The position numbers and the translations under genes are program-made. A stretch of 6,168 bases of DNA from assembly GCA_003552765.1 (NCBI GenBank), contig PUOI01000144.1:1-6168 (forward strand). Direction: 5' to 3'. Source of the DNA: Candidatus Hydrogenedentota bacterium. GTDB lineage: Bacteria > Hydrogenedentota > Hydrogenedentia > Hydrogenedentales > SLHB01. Below the pieces are notes generated by a model. It was not told the DNA's origin, did not search any database, and worked only from the letters and a program-made list of their open reading frames with translations. Shown one piece after another: positions 1 through 5,538 of this stretch (position 1 is the first letter of the stretch; each line of letters starts with the position of its first letter).

Positions 1-739
1 ACGCCTTGCCGATGCCGGGCTCGATGTTTTCGATGACCAACTGATGGGCCTGAGCGAGATCGTGAACGTGAACGTAATCCCGGTCGCACGTGCCGTCGCG
101 CGTGTCGAAATCTCCGCCATAGATATAGAGTTTCTCGCGTTGACCCAGCGCCGCCGCGAGGGTCAACGGGATCAGATGCGTTTCCTCCCGGCGCGATTCC
201 CCGTGCGCGCCATCGGGATCGGCCCCCGCCGCATTGAAGTACCGCAGCAGGCCGTAACCAAGATTGTAGGCCTTGGCGTAATCCTTAATGATCCACTCCG
301 CCGCCAGTTTCGTCGTTCCGTAAGGCACTGCAGGCGTCTGAGGGGAATCCTCCGTCAGCGGCATCTCCGCGTGAAAACCAAACGTGGCCGCCGTGCTGCT
401 GAACAGAATCAAGTCCACCCCGCAATCCCGCATGGCGTCCAGCACGGTCTTCGTGCCCATCACGTTGACGCGGTAATACCGCTCAGGCTGGACAATGGAT
501 TCCGGCACCGACGCCAAGGCGGCGAAATGCATCACCGCCTCCGTCTTGTGATCCAGCATCACGTCGCGAAGCCGTTCCCCATCCAATATGTCGCCCCGCA
601 CCAGCCGCTCCGCCGGCACCGACGACGCATTGCCCTCCGACAAATCATCGTACGCAATGGGGTCATGCCCCCTATCCAACAACCAGCGCAAACACGCGCT
701 GCCCACATACCCCGCCCCGCCCGTCAATAAAATCCGCAT
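1..739 (-). CDS. galE: UDP-glucose 4-epimerase (GalE), C-terminus cut off by window edge
   Basis: This is an extended short-chain dehydrogenase that interconverts UDP-glucose and UDP-galactose (some relatives also take UDP-GlcNAc) using tightly bound NAD in the cytoplasm. I translated it by hand from ATG at 739: 246 complete codons run off the left edge with no stop. The Rossmann loop GGAGYVG is at residues 7-13, HFAALASVPES at 71-81, the SSTAATFG serine/threonine motif at about 114-121, the catalytic YGTTK (Y140, K144) at 140-144, RYFNAAGADPDG at 166-177 and DYVHVHDLAQAH at 221-232. These match GalE closely and in order. The family is normally about 325-340 residues, so roughly 80-95 residues are missing, including the substrate-gate region. 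The start has AAGGA 7 bases upstream. It lies 70 bases after the GT4 gene on the same strand, so it may be the last gene of the glycan operon or have its own promoter. In the family, UDP-Gal feeds surface polysaccharide synthesis; that role here is inferred from neighbours. Confidence 0.95.
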   Translation of the reverse strand, partial: MRILLTGGAGYVGSACLRWLLDRGHDPIAYDDLSEGNASSVPAERLVRGDILDGERLRDVMLDHKTEAVMHFAALASVPESIVQPERYYRVNVMGTKTVLDAMRDCGVDLILFSSTAATFGFHAEMPLTEDSPQTPAVPYGTTKLAAEWIIKDYAKAYNLGYGLLRYFNAAGADPDGAHGESRREETHLIPLTLAAALGQREKLYIYGGDFDTRDGTCDRDYVHVHDLAQAHQLVIENIEPGIGKA

Positions 740-746
740 GGGTTTG

Positions 747-751
747 TCCTT
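747..751 (-). promoter_or_regulatory. Shine-Dalgarno site of galE
   Basis: The minus strand reads AAGGA followed by CAAACCC and then ATG at 739, a 7-base spacing. This fixes the galE start and puts the GxxGxxG loop at residues 7-13, as expected for the family. Confidence 0.75.
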
Positions 752-768
752 GTAGAATGCGTTGTATT

Positions 769-785
769 AAGGTCAGGTCAACCTT
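769..785. repeat. Short dyad with overlapping direct repeat in the GT4-galE gap
   Basis: In the 70-base gap the plus strand reads AAGGT, a 7-base loop, then ACCTT, a perfect 5-base inverted repeat. The flanks (TTAAGGT against ACCTTTAA) extend it with one bulged base. Inside it GGTCA occurs twice in tandem (771-780). In the direction of transcription no T-run follows, so a classic intrinsic terminator is unlikely. The minus strand also holds TTGACC here, a partial -35 match, but no good -10 box at the right distance. It could be an operator, a weak hairpin or chance. Confidence 0.3.
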
Positions 786-809
786 TAAAAACCACAGATG
801 AGCCTATTC

Positions 810-2093
810 TTATTCGGACCCACTTTCCGTTGCCGCCGGCCTCTCTTTGCTTGTAGTCTCGGGAAATCTATTCAGCGCATCTGTGATGAGTTGGTAAAGC
901 TTCTCTACATTGTGCGAGAGATCGAACTCCGATTCGATCTTCGACCTTGCACCCTCTGCCAAATGGGCCCGAAGTTGGTCATCTCTGTCCATCCTGGCGA
1001 TGGCTTCCGCGAGCCCTGGACTGTCCTTTGGTTGAACCAACAACCCGGAAGATTCTGATTCGATTAGCTCGGGTATGCCGGACACTGGAGTCGATATCAC
1101 CGGAACTCCCAGCGCCATGGCTTCCATTAGAGCAACGGGAATCCCGTCTTGGTCTCCCTGTGAATCCACGATGCAAGGCAGCACAAACACGTGAGCTTCC
1201 CGCAACATGTCTTGGATTTCCTCTTGCTGCAGGCTGCCCGTCAGCTCTACTTCTTCTTCCAACTGCCGGGAAGACACAGCGTGCGCTAACTCCTCGTAAA
1301 GTGGACCGTCCCCGACAATCCGGCACCGAAACTCTACGCCTTCTCTGCGCAGCTCGTTGAGCGCCTCAATGAGATAGAGTATGCCCTTCTTCTCGACCAG
1401 ACGGGCTACCGACACGATATTGAGAGGCCCCTCGGAACGCTCAAGGAAACGAAACGAGTATTGTCCCGTATCAATTGCGCACCTCACAATATGAAGCTTA
1501 CTCTCATCGCACCCTCGCTCAGATAGCCAACGTTTGTTATGGTGCGAAATGCAAGCCGAAAAGGCCGAGCGTTCAACCTTCTCTTTAAGAAGGGCCGCTC
1601 TTTGGAACAAGTCGTTGGCGTGCCCCATAAAGCTATACGGTATCCCCGCCATCATCGCGCCGTACATCCCAATTGAGGTTGGCGTATGGGAAAAATGAAT
1701 ATGCAAGTGTTGGATGTCTTGTAGAATCAACTGCCGGGCCAGATAGCTTGCGACAAGAAAGTGCCACGGAAGCTTCAGGCGTTCCACAAGCGGAATGCCA
1801 CTGCGGCTTACTATGTCCGTCAACATAACGCAAAGACTGGACACAAAGGCCTTTGGGCGGGTGCGCCCCACACAAAAAGCGGACGCGACTATACCCGCTT
1901 TGGAAGCTCTGTAGAGATAGACTGTGTCGTTCACCCATCGTGGGTCTTCGGCATGCGCCTTGTCCTCGGGAAAAGTCGTCGAAAACAGTGCAACCTCACA
2001 ACGCTTGGCCCGAAACGTCTCTACCTCCCGGTATATGAACGTGTTATTTACCGCTCCCATTTCCGGGCACAAATAGGCCAAGCGCATACTCAT
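810..2093 (-). CDS. Glycosyltransferase family 4 (GT-B fold)
   Basis: This 427-residue protein probably transfers a sugar from a nucleotide donor onto a growing cell-surface or extracellular glycan at the cytoplasmic face of the membrane. The N-terminal half resembles the colanic-acid/exopolysaccharide branch of GT4: LAYLCPEMGAVNNTFIYREV at about 5-24, HIHFSHTPTSIGMYGAMMAG at 131-150, and GHANDLF at 157-163. The C-terminal donor domain has VARLVEKKG (229-237, with R231 and K236 as likely phosphate contacts), GDGP (261-264) and DGIPVALMEAMALGVPVIST (316-335). The last is the EX7E motif with Asp316 in place of the usual first Glu and Glu324 as the second. No signal peptide or membrane segment is evident. 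The ATG overlaps the SDR stop as ATGA (2090-2093) and has no obvious Shine-Dalgarno sequence, so translation probably depends on coupling; a second ATG lies two codons in at 2087. GC is lower than in neighbouring genes. Donor and acceptor are not known. Confidence 0.9.
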   Translation of the reverse strand: MSMRLAYLCPEMGAVNNTFIYREVETFRAKRCEVALFSTTFPEDKAHAEDPRWVNDTVYLYRASKAGIVASAFCVGRTRPKAFVSSLCVMLTDIVSRSGIPLVERLKLPWHFLVASYLARQLILQDIQHLHIHFSHTPTSIGMYGAMMAGIPYSFMGHANDLFQRAALLKEKVERSAFSACISHHNKRWLSERGCDESKLHIVRCAIDTGQYSFRFLERSEGPLNIVSVARLVEKKGILYLIEALNELRREGVEFRCRIVGDGPLYEELAHAVSSRQLEEEVELTGSLQQEEIQDMLREAHVFVLPCIVDSQGDQDGIPVALMEAMALGVPVISTPVSGIPELIESESSGLLVQPKDSPGLAEAIARMDRDDQLRAHLAEGARSKIESEFDLSHNVEKLYQLITDALNRFPETTSKERPAATESGSE

Positions 2094-3151
2094 GGGGCGT
2101 TTTGAGGTTTAACACCTACTGCTGATGAGTTAGGATGAGCAGATTCGCCACCGGCCGTGTCCGCCATCGCCCGGACGATCCCTTCCCGCCAGGTGTAACG
2201 CGGTTCCCAGCCCAATGTCTCCTTGATGCGCGTGTTCGGGTAGCGCATGGGTTTGCACCGGGCATGGAGCCGGGCGGGAACGAACAGGCCAGGGACCTTC
2301 GCCGTTCCACGAAAGAACACGCTGTTCACCAATGAGGCCGTTCGCGCCAAGGCGCGCATTGCCGTCCAGGGGATGGGAATGATGCGCGGACGCTTCGGCA
2401 TATGACGGCGCAACTCATTGAGATAGGCGCGCTGGGAAGGGGTTTCATCATCAACCACGTTCAGCACGATTTCCCGCTGTTCGCCTTCGAATTCGGCCGC
2501 CTTCACGATGGCCTCCGCACAGTTCTCGACATACGTCAACGGCAGGGGAGCGAACGTCCCCGTGCGCACCCACCAGCGCGGCGCTATTTGCATCCCCACG
2601 CGTCCGTTCCAAAGATTGTCCCGGCCGAAAATGACTCCAGGCCGGAGAACGGCGCACCGCCACCCATTTTCTTTAGCCGCGGCGCGCACAAGCTGCTCCT
2701 GTAGAAGCTTGGTCTGGCAGTATTCGTCGCGGCTCTCGGGATTGCACACCAAGGGCGAATCCTCGTCCAAGCAGCCCCAACTCCAGCGGTGTAGGTATTC
2801 GTATATGGCGAAAGAACTCGTCACAACGATGCGAGGCACGCCTGCTTCCCTCATGGCGGCAAGCAGGTTTTCCGTGGCTATTACGGTGCCGCCGAATTGG
2901 TCGTAGAGATCGCCCCCTTTGGTAGCGGCCAGATGAATAACCCCATCCACCCCCTCCAGCATGCCGGAAAGTTCCCTGGGGGAGCGTAAGTCCTTTCGGA
3001 GTACTTCGATACGATGATGGTGACGCCATGCCGGCGGGACATTGACGGAAGCGGGACGAACCAGCGCCCGCACTTCATGGCCGCGAGAAGCTGCGGCGGA
3101 GACCACAGATTGGCCAAGGAATCCGCTTGCTCCAGTTACCAACAACTTCAT
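2090..3151 (-). CDS. NAD-dependent epimerase/dehydratase (extended SDR)
   Basis: This 353-residue cytoplasmic enzyme of the extended short-chain dehydrogenase family probably epimerises, dehydrates or reduces a nucleotide-activated sugar. Visible motifs, in order, are the dinucleotide loop GASGFLG (7-13), a conserved acidic residue in RKDLRSP (D54), HLAATKG (73-79), VVTSSFAIYE (109-118), the catalytic pair Y144 and K148 in YCQTK, LRPGVIFG (169-176), PLTYVENCAEAIVKA (204-218), and a C-terminal LGWEPRYTWREGI (313-325) typical of the end of this fold. The core is intact and of normal length; the last 20 or so residues look like a disordered tail. The start is supported by GGAG 8 bases upstream, inside the oxidoreductase gene, and by the ATGA overlap with that gene's stop. 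It also overlaps the next gene by 4 bases, so it is the middle of a tightly coupled trio. Substrate cannot be assigned; it diverges from plain GalE, RmlB or GMD motifs as I know them. Confidence 0.9.
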   Translation of the reverse strand: MKLLVTGASGFLGQSVVSAAASRGHEVRALVRPASVNVPPAWRHHHRIEVLRKDLRSPRELSGMLEGVDGVIHLAATKGGDLYDQFGGTVIATENLLAAMREAGVPRIVVTSSFAIYEYLHRWSWGCLDEDSPLVCNPESRDEYCQTKLLQEQLVRAAAKENGWRCAVLRPGVIFGRDNLWNGRVGMQIAPRWWVRTGTFAPLPLTYVENCAEAIVKAAEFEGEQREIVLNVVDDETPSQRAYLNELRRHMPKRPRIIPIPWTAMRALARTASLVNSVFFRGTAKVPGLFVPARLHARCKPMRYPNTRIKETLGWEPRYTWREGIVRAMADTAGGESAHPNSSAVGVKPQNAP

Positions 3152-4287
3152 ATTTGATTCTCCGGCGCGAGCAGCTCGTCAATAAGGCCCGTTGTACGGT
3201 CCATATCCATGAACCCCACAATAGGCTCCCCACCGCTTTGAAAGGCGTTGTACGTCAGACGCAAATAACGATTAAGCCCTTCGTATGGAGTACGGTTGCG
3301 TATCTTGCCCCATACGCTGCCAAACCCAGAGCGGGTGAGCATGGCCGCGTTGGCGAGAGAGTTGACCAAGGGGGTTAGGTGTTGACCGCCGGCACGGCGC
3401 TTGACCAAACTCACGCTGGGATGAAACAGTTCCGCGCTCCCCATTCCATCTGTGCCCCGCACCGTGATCGCCAGACTATCGGGCCACTGGCGGCAGGAAA
3501 AACGGATTCGGCCATGGACTGCCCCTGCCATGAGACGGGCGTCGAGATCGTCGTACTTGAACAAGCCGCCACCCCCATGGTTACGCCACGCCGCTCGTAC
3601 ACAATCCATGTGATCGCGTTTATCTTCCGGCAAGAAATGGAGAAGTAAATACGTCAGGTGGGAAATAAACTCGTGGATGACCCCGGCCGGGAGCTGATGA
3701 CTGGGATGCGGGAGGTTTTCGTCGGCGTACCGGCCGCCCTCTCGAATATTGAGGACCATACGCGCCTCCACCTCTTCAACCGCTCCAATGGCGCCAGCCG
3801 CTACGGCCGATTCAAGCTTTTGAACGGGCTCGTTAAAGCGGTAGTTGTGGTTCTCCACAAGCCGGAGTCCCTTGGAAGCCGCCACCTCCCAAAGGTCGCG
3901 AAATCCAGCGTTGGAGAGGGCGATGGGCTTTTCCACAATTACGTGATGCCCGTTCTCCAAACAATCCCGGACGATGCGATTATGCGTGGCGGGGGGAGTC
4001 AAGACATGCACTACGTCGACGTCCCCTGTCTCCAACATGGCTCGGTAGTCCGTGTACCATGCGGCAACGCCAAAACGCTCCGCAGTGAATTGGGCCAAGG
4101 CGGGAGACAAGTCACAGATCCCGGTAAGCTGAACTCCTTCAATGGCCCGCAACGCGCGGAGATGTTGCTCGGAGATCTTACCCCCGCCTATTACCGCCGT
4201 CCTCGGCTGTTCGATGGGGAGAACAGACGGCGTGGCAACGGTGTGACTGGAACTGGAGTGTTCAGAATGCCCCACTAACAGGCTCAT
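3148..4287 (-). CDS. Gfo/Idh/MocA-family NAD(P)-dependent oxidoreductase
   Basis: This is a 379-residue cytoplasmic dehydrogenase of the glucose-fructose oxidoreductase/inositol dehydrogenase family, probably oxidising or reducing a ring hydroxyl or keto group of a sugar or sugar nucleotide. From the start used here, the Rossmann domain runs from about residue 29: AVIGGGKISEQH (31-42), ICDLSPALA (57-65), VVHVLTPPATHN (92-103) and the hallmark VEKPIALS (118-125) with Lys120. The C-terminal substrate domain has ENHNYRFN (145-152) and GVIHEFISHLTYL (202-214) with candidate catalytic histidines H205 and H210. I chose ATG 4287 because AGGGGG lies 6 bases before it; an in-frame TTG at 4308 would add 7 residues but lacks a properly spaced ribosome site. 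Even so, about 28 residues, rich in Ser, precede the fold, which is unusual. The gene overlaps the SDR gene by 4 bases, suggesting the two enzymes act on the same substrate in sequence; this is inference. Confidence 0.9.
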   Translation of the reverse strand: MSLLVGHSEHSSSSHTVATPSVLPIEQPRTAVIGGGKISEQHLRALRAIEGVQLTGICDLSPALAQFTAERFGVAAWYTDYRAMLETGDVDVVHVLTPPATHNRIVRDCLENGHHVIVEKPIALSNAGFRDLWEVAASKGLRLVENHNYRFNEPVQKLESAVAAGAIGAVEEVEARMVLNIREGGRYADENLPHPSHQLPAGVIHEFISHLTYLLLHFLPEDKRDHMDCVRAAWRNHGGGGLFKYDDLDARLMAGAVHGRIRFSCRQWPDSLAITVRGTDGMGSAELFHPSVSLVKRRAGGQHLTPLVNSLANAAMLTRSGFGSVWGKIRNRTPYEGLNRYLRLTYNAFQSGGEPIVGFMDMDRTTGLIDELLAPENQI

Positions 4288-4368
4288 CACCGTCCCCCTT
4301 AAAGCCAACCCCTACTCTGCAGTATGCGCACTTACCTACCGCCACTCCGATTATGCGGTCTCCAAAAC
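4288..4368 (-). other. 81-base gap between GT2 and oxidoreductase genes
   Basis: Apart from the ribosome site, this gap contains only very short palindromes such as CTGCAG and TGCGCA. I see no T-run terminator and no convincing -35/-10 pair. Read-through from the GT2 gene into the oxidoreductase gene is therefore the simplest expectation. Confidence 0.4.
4294..4299 (-). promoter_or_regulatory. Shine-Dalgarno site deciding the oxidoreductase start
   Basis: The minus strand reads AGGGGG, then ACGGTG, then ATG at 4287, a 6-base spacing. The upstream TTG at 4308 follows a GGGG directly with no spacer, so it is a poor start. This site argues for the 379-residue form over the 386-residue form. Confidence 0.7.
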
Positions 4369-5382
4369 TCATTTGTACTCAATGAGTTCACTCCGGCGTT
4401 TTCGCAGCCGGTTTAGGCAATATTGGACGATACCGATGCTCTCAGGTATCTTTGCCAGCATGCAGAATACCCCGTACATGCCAGCATCGCCAGTTCCGTC
4501 CCCGCGTTTTCGGCGTCCCCTAGCGATACGCCATCCCTGGAAGAATGTAGCACCCGCACATACAATGACGCCCAAGTGAGCTGGCGGCCAAAGAAATCCC
4601 CCTAGGCTAAACACAAGGAACAAGACAGGAACTAATCCGCCCCAAAATAGCGAGCTTCGGACCTCTCTTCTGTTGAAACATTCCGGAGGGTTGCCATGGA
4701 GAACCCTGCCTTCCGCGGCCCCATGGCCGTTGCGGATGGATCGCTTCCACCATTGGCTGAAGCGCATCATTTCCGCGTCGTGGGTGGCCATGTGGCGGTC
4801 GAGGCGGTGGAGGCGCCACCCGGCTTGGCGCAGGCGCACGCAGAGTTCGGGTTCCTCGCCAGCAATGAGATCCTCGCGGAAGCCACCCATTTGCTCGAAT
4901 GCCTCCCGGCGTATCATGAAGATGCCGCCGCATGTCTTGATGTCGCCTGCGGGCGCGCGCCATTCGAGTTGGCAGAGCCGGTTATAGATGGAAGCCTCGG
5001 GATTCTTTTCCTTGAGCAAACCAGTCACCACCGCCATTTCCGGTTGGCTGGATAGGTACATGCAGGCCTTAACGAGCCATCCCGGCGCCAGGGCGCAATC
5101 GCCATCGACAAACTGAACGTAATCCACGTCCATCCCCATCTCGCGCAGTCTCGCCACACCGGCGTTGCGTCCGCGCGCGGCGGTATATGGCCGGCTATTG
5201 TCCAGTTCAACCACATCGGCGCCATATTCGCGCGCCAAGGCCACGCTCTCGTCCGTCGAGCCCGAATCCACATAGATCACCGGCGTCTTGGTTGATTCGA
5301 TGGCGCCTAGACACGCGCGCAGGCGCTGTCCTTCGTTGCGCCCGATGACCACAACCGCGAGATTGGGCGTTGCATTCCCCAT
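4369..5382 (-). CDS. Glycosyltransferase family 2 with C-terminal membrane segments
   Basis: This 337-residue inverting GT-A enzyme probably adds a sugar to a lipid-linked or nascent glycan at the inner face of the cytoplasmic membrane. The catalytic domain shows VVVIGRNEGQRL (10-21), YVDSGSTDES (37-46), RGRNAG (70-75), the metal-binding FVDGDC (91-96, DXD as D93-G94-D95), GGIFMIRREAFEQMGGF (152-168) and the acidic GEEPELCVRLRQAGW (175-189) that includes the likely catalytic acid region. RSIRNGHG (214-221) follows. Residues about 244-264 and 267-285 are hydrophobic and probably form one or two membrane helices or a membrane-associated hairpin, followed by a very basic stretch (286-294, RIARGRRKR) that should stay cytoplasmic. 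The final segment is again basic and ends LIEYK. The start has a weak site (GGA, 7 bases upstream). The 3' third has lower GC than the rest. It is first in the sugar-gene group, downstream of a 156-base gap that may carry the promoter. Donor sugar unknown. Confidence 0.92.
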   Translation of the reverse strand: MGNATPNLAVVVIGRNEGQRLRACLGAIESTKTPVIYVDSGSTDESVALAREYGADVVELDNSRPYTAARGRNAGVARLREMGMDVDYVQFVDGDCALAPGWLVKACMYLSSQPEMAVVTGLLKEKNPEASIYNRLCQLEWRAPAGDIKTCGGIFMIRREAFEQMGGFREDLIAGEEPELCVRLRQAGWRLHRLDRHMATHDAEMMRFSQWWKRSIRNGHGAAEGRVLHGNPPECFNRREVRSSLFWGGLVPVLFLVFSLGGFLWPPAHLGVIVCAGATFFQGWRIARGRRKRGDGTGDAGMYGVFCMLAKIPESIGIVQYCLNRLRKRRSELIEYK

Positions 5383-5436
5383 GCGGGTTTCCGTCTCTTC
5401 GTGTTTCCAATGAAAGCCGCACGGTATGCAGTCCGC

Positions 5437-5447
5437 GCGCTCAGCGC
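5437..5447. repeat. Perfect 11-base dyad GCGCT-C-AGCGC
   Basis: GCGCTCAGCGC is a perfect inverted repeat with 5-base arms around a central C. It overlaps the weak TTGCGC -35-like hexamer on the minus strand, so an operator role is conceivable. In GC-rich DNA such a dyad can also arise by chance. Confidence 0.35.
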
Positions 5448-5471
5448 AATCCGTATCCGCCCCTCACGCGC

Positions 5472-5482
5472 GGAACCGTTCC
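5472..5482. repeat. Perfect 11-base dyad GGAAC-C-GTTCC
   Basis: GGAACCGTTCC is a perfect inverted repeat with 5-base arms around one central base, flanked on both sides by CGCG within about 15 bases. Size and symmetry resemble a half-turn operator, but I cannot name a regulator. Confidence 0.35.
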
Positions 5483-5515
5483 CCCCACGCGACTTGTCTT
5501 TTCCCAGGGCAAAGG

Positions 5516-5535
5516 CAGGGAGCACATCCCTGTGC
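5516..5535 (-). terminator. Nested hairpins just after the tat stop, weak terminator candidate
   Basis: In the transcribed direction two mutually exclusive hairpins start within a few bases of the tat stop codon: GCACA-GGGA-TGTGC (5535-5522) and CAGGGA-TGTGC-TCCCTG (5532-5516). The second has a 6-base perfect stem, 5-base loop and three G-C pairs. Only CCTTTG follows, so the U-tract is too short for a strong intrinsic terminator. It may instead give partial termination or protect the 3' end. Confidence 0.3.
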
Positions 5536-5538
5536 CTA

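Larger units (their letters stand above)
5383..5538. promoter_or_regulatory. 156-base gap rich in dyads, possible terminator/promoter region
   Basis: This is the longest gene-free stretch. It lies after the tat gene and before the glycan genes and contains at least three perfect short inverted repeats, listed separately. A very weak sigma70-like arrangement can be drawn on the minus strand: TTGCGC (about 5449-5444), a 17-base spacer, TACCGT (about 5426-5421). It matches consensus at only about half the positions. The location makes this the best candidate for control of the glycan genes, but the sequence itself does not prove a promoter. Confidence 0.3.

Noticed and set aside
44..730. Plus-strand 228-codon open frame
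   Set aside because: It lies fully opposite galE, whose motifs are clear. The translation is Arg/His-rich and low in typical protein character, as expected for an antisense frame in GC-rich DNA.
783..793. TTTTT on the minus strand after the GT4 stop as an intrinsic terminator
   Set aside because: No stable hairpin precedes the T-run in the direction of transcription; the AAGGT/ACCTT dyad lies downstream of it.
3658..4278. Plus-strand 206-codon open frame
   Set aside because: It is antisense to the oxidoreductase gene, which has the full set of Gfo/Idh motifs. No recognisable domain in the antisense product.
4288..4308. TTG start at 4308 for the oxidoreductase
   Set aside because: It adds only 7 residues and has no spaced Shine-Dalgarno sequence, while ATG 4287 has AGGGGG at 6 bases.
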